From: Lagopus muta
Taxonomy: Eukaryota > Chordata > Aves > Galliformes > Phasianidae
Assembly: GCF_023343835.1 (NCBI RefSeq)
Contig: NC_064436.1
Location: 49,885,883-49,949,882, forward strand
Direction of reading: 5' to 3'
Length of the DNA stretch: 64,000 nucleotides
In this document: in pieces, positions 48,669-60,664 of the stretch
Layout of the letters: each line of letters starts with the position of its first letter
How positions within the stretch are numbered: position 1 is the first letter of the stretch
Made by a program: the position numbers and the translations under genes
The notes under the pieces: model-generated
The model's database searches: none
Seen by the model: only the letters and a program-made list of their open reading frames with translations
Told to the model about the DNA's origin: nothing

Positions 48669-51573
48669 AAGTCTATAGGGACCCTGAAGTTTCTGCAAAC
48701 CTCAGCAATCCTGTGTGCATAGATTAGCTATCCACTATGTGCACAGCCGCCCTAGTCCTGGTGATTTTAGACAGTGCTTTTCTGCTTATGTGAATTAGCA
48801 GCATGATCTATCTGAAACATCCAGAATTCTGGATTTGCCATGCTCACAATATTCAATGGAGTCACGCATACACAGTAAGCCTGTTCCCAAGCTCTCAGAT
48901 TTACTGAACAGCCACAGATCTTTTGTACAGAGTATGTGCAGTCAGCCTGGAAGCTTACTGAAATGTGGCATTTATAACACATGGTCTATGGAGCTCATTC
49001 ACACATATTTCCATCTGGGAAATCCCAGAGAAAGAGATATGGCAGCCTGACTGTTAATTTAATTTTCTGTCTTTAAGGGCATCTCAACTGTCAGCCGTAA
49101 TGTTTTTATCCTCTGAGAAGAAATACTGAAGTTATACTTGGATAACCCTAATTATTCAGCAGTTTAAGTTTGCTTCCTGATGTATCTTCTGATATGGGTC
49201 TGCCTTCGGGGTTGAACAGTACTGCCAAGTCCCCACAGGTAAATGCTTTCAGCCTGGTTCTGTTTCTCAGTCGCTTCATTTATATGACTGCAGTTTCTGT
49301 TGAATTTTCTGACTTGTCACTTTCTGGCAAAATAGTCTGCTAGACTGGTAGTGGCCAGACCTAACTGGGAGGTAGCTGGTCCAGCCCTGAAAGAATGGGG
49401 AAGACATGAGGAAGTTGCACGTGAGGCCAGGCTTGAGTGTGACCCCATGTGCTGTGGTGCTGTGGTAAGGTAGGGAAGCTCGTCACTCCTGGTGACTCGT
49501 GGGCCTGAGGAAGCTGGACTGCTTCCAGAGTTAAACACAACATGGGTGAGTTCAAAGGTGTGTGACACGTCACACAAGTGCAGAGTGTGAATCATGTCAT
49601 GTATCAGCAGGAGGAGAAGTCCCTGTGGGTGCCCCTGTGAAGGGACTCCTCCAGCAGCTTACTGCAGTTGGGCTGGTACCGCACCTGCAGTTCCTCTTGT
49701 GCCCAAGGCCAGCTGTGCCCAGGGCTTTGGGGCCCCACATCTCTGCAGCACAGGCAGGACAGCACGGGGGTGGAGAGAGGGGAGGTGGCATATTCTCCCA
49801 CCTGCCAAGTGGGGATGGGAGCTCAACCTGCGTTTGCTCTGTATATTTAGATTTCAGGCTTGACAGGCATGTACTGTCCCTCACTGTTTGTACAGTCTTT
49901 GGACTGTTAAGTCCTGATATTTACCAGGGCACCCAGGCCCTCTGCATTATTACTGACTCATGAGAAGACCCTGAATGTTAACCCTTTCTGTGCTTACTAC
50001 AACAGCGCCTGGCTCCATGATCAGGCAGGTTCATGGAAGAACAATAAGGCAAGCAGAAGGGTAATTCTGCTGGAATGTGAAGGAAGGGATGTGAGGCTTC
50101 ACTACGCTCTCAATGCTCACTGAAATGGTGACACTTTTCTGAAGGCAGCTGAATGAGATTTGACCAGTGACAGCTCTGCTCTAAAACACAGTGTGGACAA
50201 GTTTGTGGGGAGAGGGACATCTCCCAATAGTTTCCTAAGGGTCCCTGTAACAGGAATGGTTTTTAAAACAACAGATGGTTTAGACATAGGCGTGACAGAG
50301 GGAGTGGAAATTTGGCTGTTGAATGAAAGTGGAAATGAGGAGGTTTAGGAGCCTTCTCATCCCAACACAATCTCAAACAAGTCTCTGTAGCATTCTCCTC
50401 TGAGTAGTGGCTCTATAATAGCTAGTTGGTTTCACATCTCTGTGATACCAGCTCAGTTACATTCTCTGAAAAGGAGCTTGAACTTTTGACAATAGAACTC
50501 CTAGCCCTTACTTGCAATGGCCTTCAAGAGCAGGTAAGTGTACTTCTCTCATCTTCTGTCATTAATTTACAGAATTAATGAGATATCTCTCTACTGAGTG
50601 TATAGGTACTCTGCCCATTAAGATAGCTCAGGGAAAAAATCAAATTCCCCTGTACTATCAGAGGGTCTTAGTTTCTCTTTCAGCTGAGCAGGAGTGTATG
50701 AACCCAGTGAATTACAATAAACAAGGCACTCCCTACCACTACTTTCAGTCAGTTTTCAGGATAGATCAAGTTGCCCCTTCCTTGGAAATGAAAGCAATCC
50801 TTTTTCAGGTGTTTGTTGCACTTTCTGTGTTACTGTTAGCATGACAAAATCAATACCAAGGCAGTCAATCTTTCCAGTACTGTGCTTATTCCAGTAAGGG
50901 ACTATATTCTTGTCAACGGTTTACAGGCTGGTTCGGCCCATGACGATTCTCTTGTTGAGAAGGTTTGAGATATTGATAACAGAAGCTTCTTGAGATAAAA
51001 GTGAAGACTAGAGAAGCAGAAAAGAGGGAATATAGTTGAAGTCAGATGCTGGCATTGTAAAAATAATTCCAAAGCATCTAAATTTTCGAATCAAGAAGAG
51101 AATTTGAGTAGTGCTGACTATGTGTATTCTCTCTTATTGCTCACATGCATAACATGTATAAATGTTAAAAATGATTTTGAGTCTGTGTTTACATTGTTTT
51201 TTGATCTGTTGTCAGGTTGAAGATGGACCCTTCTTTAGCTTTTTTTAGCTAAAAATCCATTAAACACTCTATGAAGGGAAATTGATATCTTTGATCCTGT
51301 GGAACCATCTGGAATTACATCCCCCATCCTGGCATTTTGAAGATAGCTTTTGAGATGCTCTATTGCCCTAGATTTTACTGATTTCATGAGGTGACAAATC
51401 ATTGTCTTACTGGCTTCTCATGCAGATAGCTAATGCTCCCTTTTCCTTTCACTCTCACACTGTGGATGTGGGATTATAGCCATTTCCACAGCAGGAGAAA
51501 AGGAGACAGAGGGTGCCTGGAATGTTACTCTACATGCAGGGTACATCTCAGACTGACCCAGGACACTGCCCAC

Positions 51574-51589
51574 TTTTTTTTTTTTTTTT
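51574..51589. repeat. Poly-T run, 16 bases
   Basis: An uninterrupted T run in a pyrimidine-rich context. Confidence 0.8.
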
Positions 51590-54500
51590 AAATATTTCTG
51601 CATTGCCCTACATTATCTCCTCTCTGTGAATGATAACATTTTGGGGTGCTACAAAATGGCACAACATTGACTGTTCTGGTTAACTGTGCTGCATAATTGT
51701 ATGAGAAAATAAAAACCTGCACCTGAATTCAGAGCACCTTACACAGAGAAGCAGTCTGGAATTCAAGATCCTTGTGAAAGCAATTAAGACTCCACCATGC
51801 AGTGCACCTTCTTCATATCTCTCATATCAATCAACTCTCTCTTTTCCTTATTTCTTCTGTTACACCCATTGAGCAATCTGATGGTTTGTTCTTGTTATCT
51901 GGTGCTCTTTGAATGGAAGGCACAGTTCAGTTTTAGGCTGAAGAAGCCAGGTCCTTTTTCTGACCTCCTTTTTTCCTCTTCACATCCTTTAAAAGTCTCT
52001 GGTGGTTGTCATTCCTTAATCGTCCTTCTTTTTTTGCTTGTCTTCTGGGATACTTATTTCCGCTTAATGCAGCTCAACAGTATCCACCGAAGTTCTTAGA
52101 TTTAGATACTGAAAGTAAATCACTTAATATATGCACATGAATATGAAATAATGTTTTCCAGAGGTGCATTTGTTTTCCACTGAGACAAGAAACTTCTGAA
52201 AATCAGTGATATTAATTGTAATAAATCATTCCTACCTTCAGGAAAACATGGTTGTGTTTCTGCCTTCTGGGCTTGCAACAAAGAAGGAGATATATGTGAG
52301 ACAAAAGGAGAAAAGAGAGACATGAAGTAAAATCTTTTTTTTTTCCCCCACCAGACAAAGAATATCCAAATGCTAAAAGCATAATAAGTAAAAAGTATTT
52401 ATAGCCTTCAGTCTTTTGGTTTTTAGATGAACTTATCTCAAGTGGACAGCCTTCTAGCACCTGGAAGTTGAATTGTACATCCTTGACAGCAGTCAGGTGG
52501 TGATACTTTTAGAGTAGTACTGCTGGACATCTGGCTGATCCAAGTATATTTCAGATCTTATGGTATTAAGTGGGACCTGTGCACAGAAATCATCACTTTC
52601 TTTTGCAAGATGAACTGCAGTCTGGTCCCTCTCTGGATCAGCTCTGCTATTCAGTGCTACCACCAGTGGGACAACTGCGGCTTGGATCACTGGTTCCTTA
52701 CTATGAAATGGCAGCACAACCTAATGCCTCCAGCCTCTTCCTTTGGCATGGAAGGTGCTGGGAGCTACCAGGGGGCACTGCGGACTGCAGGGGACTTCTT
52801 GAGCTCCATGAAGAGCAGGAGATAGAGAGTTGTCTGCACACAGCAGACACAGCATGCCTGTTCCCAGCACCACTTCCATTATCTCTACCCTGAGCCTGCA
52901 TGCCTGCTTGTGTCCACACATGGGAGGATGTTTGCAAGTTTGAATCTGAGTGAGGCCTGGGTTTGGGCTGCATGTACCAAATAAAGGTTGTGCTGGAGTG
53001 CAGAGTGGTAGTGGGCACTGAGCCCCACAGAAATCATGCTGAGTGGATCAGCAGCATACTTTATTCTCACATGCTTGTTCCGTAATACATACAGAAACAA
53101 CAAGATGAGATAGGGTCAAGAGGATGTTAGGTCAGGAGAAGATTAGCATTACAGATGGTGCAGGAATTAGTTGTCATCTCCCACGAGGTATGAAGCGACA
53201 GGACACGGTGAGATGATTAACAACCTACCGTGGCAAAGTAGAGGAAGAAAGAAGGGGATTGCAATAATAAAACTGTGAGATCTGGTAGTGTGAGTATACT
53301 TGTTCCTAGCTCAGTGAAAATTCCTTTTTGAAGCTGTTGCTGCCTGTTGATGCACTTCTTTACTATAAAAGCAAAGCTTTATGAGAGATTTGGAGGGGAA
53401 AAAAAACAACACAACAGTAATTGTGATGACCTACGTGTGGCAGAGAATTGTTCAGAGAGAAAAAGGCGAAATGGAAAAGTAAAAGCTGGCTCTCTTCAAC
53501 CTGTGTCATATTCACAGCCTGAAACTATTTCTCCATATAGCAGTACAAAGCAGTTTGAAAAAAATCGAGTCAGTGCACTGGTAACTTTCCTCTGCTTCGT
53601 GGGAAAAAAAGTAGGGTATGATACAGTTCCTACCTTGGATTAAAGCAGATGTGTAAACTGCTATATTACTTTAAAAAATCACACAGTCACTTAAGAGTAT
53701 TTCTTCTTTCAGGAGTCTAGAAGTTGCTATAAAACCCAGGGAAAGGGTTAACTATATCAGAAGATTGTCAACCATTGGCCTGACTTTAAAACAGGGTGCT
53801 GGAGGGCATATCTTAACTTGACATGTTGCATTGTTAATTTACAGTTTGGGTGTGGAGAGACCTGCCTTCCCTTCTTTGTAATCTGTGCAGGTGCGCACAG
53901 GACTTCAAAGCCAGCTGCAGTGGAGCTTATGTCTGTGAGAAAGCCCCAGCTAAACAGAAATGTTCTGGGAGATGCAAACTCAAGTTCCCTTGTGCAACTG
54001 CTCTCAAGTCAGTTGGTAAAGTAGATTTCCAGTGCATGTTGTTTCTGCAGTGGAGTTTACCCCTTCTCTGTGGGTAACAGGTGCTGCAGATTTTAGGTCT
54101 TATGCCACAGTTGAATTTTAAAATGATTTTTTTTTAAATATGTCTGAAATCTCACAAGCACACAAATCAGTTGCTCTAAGGGTTGTTTTGTTTGTTTATT
54201 TTTCCTCTGCTTCCAGGACACTTGTGAAATACTCTGTATTTCTACCTATGTCTTAATTAGCAGTATTTTGGGGCATCTCAGAGGAGTGAGTTCTAGCTTG
54301 AAAACTGGTCACAGGCTTTTCACAATGAGAGCTCACTACTGATTATTTGCCATGTAAGATTAGGCAGCTAAAAGCCTTCCTGCTGTAGTGGCTGGCTGAA
54401 GCTCTTTAAACCCAAAATAATGCAAATGCACAAAAATAGACCTCAGTGGGTGTTGAAGCACAAATGCTCTTCCCAACTGTGTGTGGAACTATTATTTGAA

Positions 54501-54979
54501 CAAAGTGAGTCACGGTGCACCCCATGGAATTTCACGGAGGAGGGACAAGAGCAGTGCAACTCTGTGCCCAGTGCTTGCACCTCTTCCCAGCCTCTCCCTC
54601 CACATCATTTGCACACCTGTGCAGATTCTCACGATCTTCCGTAGCTTAATGAATGAAAAGGAGCTGGACATAACTGAAGCAGACTGTTAGAAACACAACC
54701 GAATAGTAGGAATCCCTCTTTAAGAGTTTGATCCTTGGAGATTTATCCATCATACACACCAGAAGTCTCAGCAGCTCTGTGTGAGTTCTGCTGCAGTGCA
54801 GAGCCTCAGCTTTGCCTTTCTTATGGAATGAGCATTTGTCCATAGGGACATAATCATTAACAATTTGCAGTCCAGCAGAACAGAGAATAGACTACTCCAT
54901 ATTTTCTCCTGCAATTTGGAGGGGAATTCCAAGCTTCTAACCTCAGCTCTGTATTCAGAATTAATAAGCTACTCAGCTT

Positions 54980-55002
54980 CCCCCTCCTTCCCCCCCCACC
55001 CC
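54980..55002 (-). other. C-rich tract, minus-strand G-quadruplex candidate
   Basis: The plus strand has runs of 5, 2, 8 and 4 C separated by one or two T/A bases. On the minus strand this gives enough G-tracts for a quadruplex in otherwise AT-rich DNA. Confidence 0.4.
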
Positions 55003-57811
55003 ATCTTTTACACTGTACAGAAAAATTGCGAAGAAATTAAATGTGTCAGTAGGATTGGACCTCACAAATTTTGCTGATTTATTTAATAACTCTATTACTT
55101 CTTTGTTGCTTATTATTGTGAACTCAATTATGGAATGAATAACAGTGATTGATTCCTTATGGCTCTGCTTTGTTCAGTGGTTACTTTTATAGTTTCTATT
55201 TTACGTTTTCACTTACCAACTTTTTTGGACCTCCCTGGATGAAATTCAGCATTGTGCTATAGGACAGAGCACTACAGCTACAATTGCACAGCAGACAGCT
55301 CTACTGGTTGCCAGCATTTGGGGGTGGGTGTGACATTTGGCTTGGTCTGATACAGAGACCTGCACACTTCAAACACTTTTAGGGAAGCACAGAAAGGTGA
55401 TATTCTCTGATGGCCAGGCAGGCTGGCATGCTGTCTTGCTCCACAGTTGCTTGGTAAAGCATGGGGCATCCCAAAATGGCCTGTGAAATATTTCTTGGCT
55501 TTGACTTCACTAATATCTGACTGCAGACATAGCTGGGAGCTGGCAGGAATTACCAGTATTTTCAATTAAAGTGTCTGTAGCTATGACAGTAAAATCATGA
55601 GCTTGTAAAACAATTGTTTTATAGAACTTTTTTGTGTATTCTCTTTCTGCAACTCCCCTCATGTCCTAACCACCAAAGCCTAATGGAGCACAGAATGGCC
55701 TGTACATTTTTGCTTTGCTTGTTTTGCAAATGTCATGAAGTCCTTTGATTGTAAAATCTATGCTAGTATTTGGGAGTCCTCTTTTGTGGTACAAGAGGTT
55801 AAGACAGAAGACCTGTAATTACAGCGTTCCTATCTGTTGGCTCTTCCCAGCTCAAGAGAGAACTAAAACCCATGACATATATCTCTCAGGTGAACATTCA
55901 GTGTACCAGGCTATTAAGTCTCTCCTGTAGGCTCTACTACATTTCACATTAAATATTTATTATGCCAGAAAGAGTGAAGAGTTATACTTTCACTGGTATT
56001 CCACTCTACAGTGTCCCTGAATCTTCTGCTGTTAGCATTCACAACATTATTCAGGAAAGGGACTGTCAGACATCTTCCTTGATCTACCCAGTACAAGTTC
56101 CTTGATTCAACTGCTGTGCCTCATTCTTGTAGAAAGGATGTTCTTACCATTCCTGAAGCTTCAGAGAGCTACAGCACTGCACCAGGCTAACCAGACTTTA
56201 ACACTGTTTTCTGAGAGTGGGAGCCTGAACTGACGGCTCTTGTGGAGCTTTATGGAAGCCTTGAAGATATTCGGCAGAAGAATTAGTGAAAACTTAGCAA
56301 AGAAATTTGCTAAGCTGCAATGGTAACCCCAGAGGATGCAGACTGTCTTTTTGAACTGATCTAGGACAAGAAAAGACTGGCTAGACAGATGAGTTAAATG
56401 AGAATTAAATGTGCACATGACTTAATAGCTTGGTCTTCTGAGGGACTTCATTTTATCACAAAACCCTACATTAAGTGACACAGATATCCCAGGCAGGAGA
56501 GTTCTGCAGCTTGTGGCCAAGGACGGGTGTGCACAGCTGGGAGAGTGCCCAGGCTCCAATTATGCATGTTCTTATCTGTTACTTTCTGCTGCAAGAGTCG
56601 GATGAACAGAAGTCATCTCTTTTTAAAGGAGCAGTCAGATGTGAATGGCTGCGTGCCCTTTACAAAGGAAGCTTCAGAAAAATTAATCTAGAAAAACTAA
56701 AATATGAGAAGGGAAATTAAGAGGAAGATGCAGAAGGAAATAAATGTGAGCAGAGGAATAAAGAGAGTAAAGAACAAAAAGGAAATGAATTTTGTTCACT
56801 AAAGAGGATTGTTTACTTCCAAAATGTTACCCAATCATACCTGGGCTGTAAAGTTAATACCATTTTTGGTTGCATAGGTTGCATATTCTTCTGTCTCTAA
56901 AAAAGTACTAATAAATGTAAGTTTCCCAATTGCAACATTGAAAATGTCTCTGGAAAACAGAAACATGTTTTTTCCTGTGGCAGCAGTTGAGATGAAGAAA
57001 AAGTGTCTTTTTCTCTATTCCTGCACTCAGAAATGTCCAGGAAAGAAAGAATGGCTCCTAGCAGAGGCAGCAGAAAGCAAGAAGAGAAAAAAGTAAAGCC
57101 TGAGAAGTAAGGTAATGAGGAAATCTGTGGAGTGAGACAAACAAGCAGCCCTTTTTGAATAGGATCCTGAGCTGAATAGAGAGGCAATATGCCTACAAAG
57201 GTATATGGCAGCAGAGCTTTTCCATGTACATGGAGTATTCATACATATGCCTGGGAAGATTGCTTTGGATTTATAAAGGCAATTTCAGTAGGAAAGTGTA
57301 GATAAAGACACAGATGGAGAGCATTGGCAGAGATAGTGTTAAGTAATGGAGGACAGGGGTGCACCACACAGGTGCTGGGGTCTGTGCCTCAGCTCACCAC
57401 TGCTGTTCTTCAAGAAAGACCAGGCAACCTGCCAGCTCTGGCTCTGGAACATGGAGCCATGTGGCCATGGCTGATTAGGGTATCTCAGGAGATGAGTGCC
57501 TTGCACTGGGTGCACTGGGTGTCCCTTCAGCCACCAGCACACAGGTCAAAGAGAATGACCGCTCTTCTTCCCCTGAAGAAGCCTCAGCCCTTCTCCTTGC
57601 TTTGGGATTACCTGTGTGTGAGGCTCGGATTTTACCAATGTTGCTCATGAGATTTTCTGAAAATGTTTGCAGCAGTTAATTCTGGCACAGGGAGTGTTAT
57701 TATAGACAGTTTCCTGCTGGGAAGGTGATATGATTTTAAAACATTTAACAGGACACTGTCCTTTACATTGTGCCGAGCCTAGCTGTGGAACTTGTTTTCA
57801 CAAGGTGCATC

Positions 57812-57833
57812 CCTAATGCAAAGCTGCATTAGG
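57812..57833. repeat. Perfect 9-bp hairpin, 4-base loop
   Basis: CCTAATGCA, loop AAGC, TGCATTAGG. It is not followed by a U-tract or a coding region, so no role is assigned. Confidence 0.8.
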
Positions 57834-58400
57834 CAGGAAACTTATTTTAGTTCTCAGTTTCCTCTATGCAACCCCTCTGACCATATGGGAATCAGCCACA
57901 TGTGAGGATAGGAGATGCAGTAGGGGGACAGCCTGCTGCTTGGCATCTCCTCCAGGCTTCCCTTACAGGTGGTGCAGATTCAGAGGGCTGCAGGGCTCAG
58001 CTCTTCTTTGGTTTGGTGTGGCATGGAATATTTTGATTCTGAGTAGCAAAATCCCAGTGGAGAAACTAAACTTTCCACCCAAAGCAACTAGTTTTTGAAG
58101 GGAAAAAAAAAAAAAAGAAAAACATTAATACTTTCATGCAAAGCTAACTTTCTATTACTTTTTTCAGTCAGCTTTGTACACCAGAAGTCAAAATAAGTAG
58201 ACTATTTAGACTTATAATTTTCAAGAAATATGGACAAATTAGGAGTCTAAAATCAGAATTAGTGACCTAATCTGATCTGAGTCAATAAGCATAAAAGCAT
58301 ACAAGGACAATTGCAAAGAATGTGCTGAGTTAGAGTTAAGGAGACTCATTCTTCTCTTTATTTCTGCTGGCCTCGCTGGTCTTATTGAGCTTCAAAAGTC

Positions 58401-58444
58401 CTGTGAAAATGGTGCAGTCAGTCTGTGAAAATGGTGTAGTCATG
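58401..58444. repeat. 22-bp tandem duplication, two copies
   Basis: CTGTGAAAATGGTGCAGTCA and its neighbour CTGTGAAAATGGTGTAGTCA are adjacent and differ at one position over these 20 bases. Confidence 0.85.
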
Positions 58445-60589
58445 TGCAGAGGATATGTGACTTCTTTCCTCATTAGACTGTTACAGCAGATTAATTGATG
58501 AGAATCGCAGTGGAGAGCTGTTAGTGTTGCCACCTTCTAAAAAACTGTACTAAAGTAAATATAAGTCTGTCTTTTTCATTCTCAGTGTGTACAGATGCTT
58601 ATCTACTGAAGAGGCTATCACATGATAGGAAATTCCTGTCTTTTTTTTTCCTTCTAAGTGTTTGGAAGATTCAGTTCTGGCAGGAAGGGCCCTCTTTTTA
58701 CTTTCTCTCTTTTTTTTTTTTAATAGATATTGATTTCTGAACAGTGTATGATGAGTTAACACACACTGCTCTGACCCCGCCATCCTACTGCGGTGAATCT
58801 AACTCTAGGTCTCATTATTAAATAACTCCTGAGTTACTGTATTGATTCCCATGGGCATGACATTTCCATTGACTTACAGCATGGTCCTCCCAAATGCTCT
58901 GCAGCAAGCTGGCAGCACAGTTACAGAGCTGGGAAGAATTTCACCTTTACCATTTGCCTCCTCAGAATGGCAATGTGATTCTGTAACTGGCACTGAAGTA
59001 AACCTCATAATAAAACTGAAGGAGATTCCTGACCCTAAAACCAAATCCTGCTCTAATTCCTGCTCCCTGGCCTCATGTCATTCCCTCTCCTGATAACATC
59101 AGCCAGCTCTAAGAGCTGGTCAGATCAAGATGGTCAAATCCTTGCCAGCCCAAACCTCCCCTTCAGAAGAAATTTGTCTCATGGAGATATGCATCCTGGA
59201 AGCAATCAAATATACAATATAAGCAATAAGAAATTCACATCACAACAGCAACTGCATAAAACTCATTTGAATTAAATGAAGAAAGCAATGCAGAATGATT
59301 ATTAAATGGTATAGTGAATAAAGAAACATTCATATTTTCATTAGCTCAATGCTTAATTAAAGAAAAATAAATCTGCATAATAGCACTGCCTGGTTTTATT
59401 CTCCTCCTACAACATCAGGACCTGATTTTTTTGCAAGACTTTGATCAGTGATATATTATGCTTTCCACTGCAGGTTGCAGCTCCTTTCCAGGCAAAAGCT
59501 GTGTTGCACACAGGGCCAGCAGGAGGCTGGAAGTCCCAGACATGCACTTGCTCTGCTGAGCAGTGATGGGTGCTCACCTTTGGAACTGCCTGATCAGCGT
59601 CCGCACAGTGTCAGGGGTTTGTTTGGCTTCAGTCAAAATTCCACTTGTGATTTTTTTTTTTTTAATGTGGAACCAAAACATTTTTCAAGAGAAAGCCTTA
59701 AGGAAAAGTGAGGGGAAGAAGAAATGCAGTGAAGATATAGGTAACATGGTCTGTAAGGCATTATTACATCAGAAATACATCCCACTGACAGCAGGACCTC
59801 AGTTCTTTTACCTGCAGGTGACAAATGGCATCAGCTGTGCTACAGAAATAACAGGAGAAGAGGAAGCAGGTCCAGAATGTTTCCAATGCTACTTCAGTTA
59901 CCACTGACAGGCTGATGAGTTGAACCTGGTGCCAGCAGCTCACAGGGGCAGCAGCAAAGCTTTGGCAGTCCCCAGGGCAGCTTCCCAGCATCCCACGAGG
60001 CTGTTCAAAGGGAAAAAATGCCTTTGCCCTTTTGTGTCTGGAATTCGGATGTCTGGCAGAGGGGCAGGAGCAGAAGGCAGTTCTGGCTCCCTCCTGCCCC
60101 CCGCTGCTGCCAAACCCGATCCCCTCCTGCAGCAGGCCCTGCTCAGCCGCAGGCTCTCGGCACTTTCTGCTGCAGGAGGTGCTGAGCACTTCCCCACATA
60201 GCACCCAGCAGCCCCCTCCCTATGCTGCAACTGAAGAAATCTCACAACTACAGTGCTTTCTAAAATGTATAAGCTTGCTATTAATCTCGATTTTGAGGAT
60301 TTCCTTGATTTAGATGAGGTAGGTTTAGTTTTAGTTGATCTTTGGCCATATTTTGATCAGGGTTTCTAATGTGTTCTTGCAAATAAATTCTTCGCCCTAG
60401 GCTGTGGTAAGGCTTATGAAGTGCTGTAATCATGGCTAACATTCACATTTTTCCCTTGCTGTGCCAAGGTGCAGACATATTTCCTAAAGAACCTCCCAAG
60501 TGAAAATTTCATCCCTCATTTTCAATCATAATTAAGATGTTGCTGCCTGTTGCTGGTTCTTGCAGCTGAGTGCTGCTGGTCTTGGTGGG

Positions 60590-60664
60590 AATCCCAACAC
60601 AGGCTGATGCAGGCCTAGATGACCTTTAAAGTTCCCTTCCAACTCAAAAGATACTATGATTCTC
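60590..60664 (+). mobile_element. CR1 3' end fragment, plus orientation
   Basis: CAGGCCTAGATGACCTTTAA, AGTTCCCTTCCAACTC, then ACTATGATTCTC is the typical CR1 3' terminus, moderately diverged. Confidence 0.85.

Larger units (their letters stand above)
48670..60589. other. Long stretch without recognisable genes
   Basis: About 12 kb of AT-rich to mixed DNA. It contains a perfect plus donor (CAG then GTAAGT at 50533) behind a 19-codon open stretch and a T run at 51574-51589. It also holds a C-rich tract at 54980-55002, a 9-bp hairpin at 57812-57833 and a 22-bp tandem duplication at 58401-58444. The minus frame at 52493-52717 ends without splice support. The GC-rich patch at 59930-60200 is CpG-poor. 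No gene is supported. Confidence 0.45.

Noticed and set aside
50467-50532. Short open stretch before a perfect CAG-GTAAGT donor
   Set aside because: A usable acceptor is missing upstream and only about 19 codons are open. Isolated perfect donors are expected by chance in 64 kb.
52493-52717. Minus frame with an ankyrin-like word (ADPERDQTAVHLA)
   Set aside because: The resemblance is a single short word. The other ankyrin positions are absent and there are no splice sites.
59930-60204. GC-rich patch with overlapping frames on both strands
   Set aside because: CpG is not enriched and the frames are compositional; there is no promoter or splice evidence.
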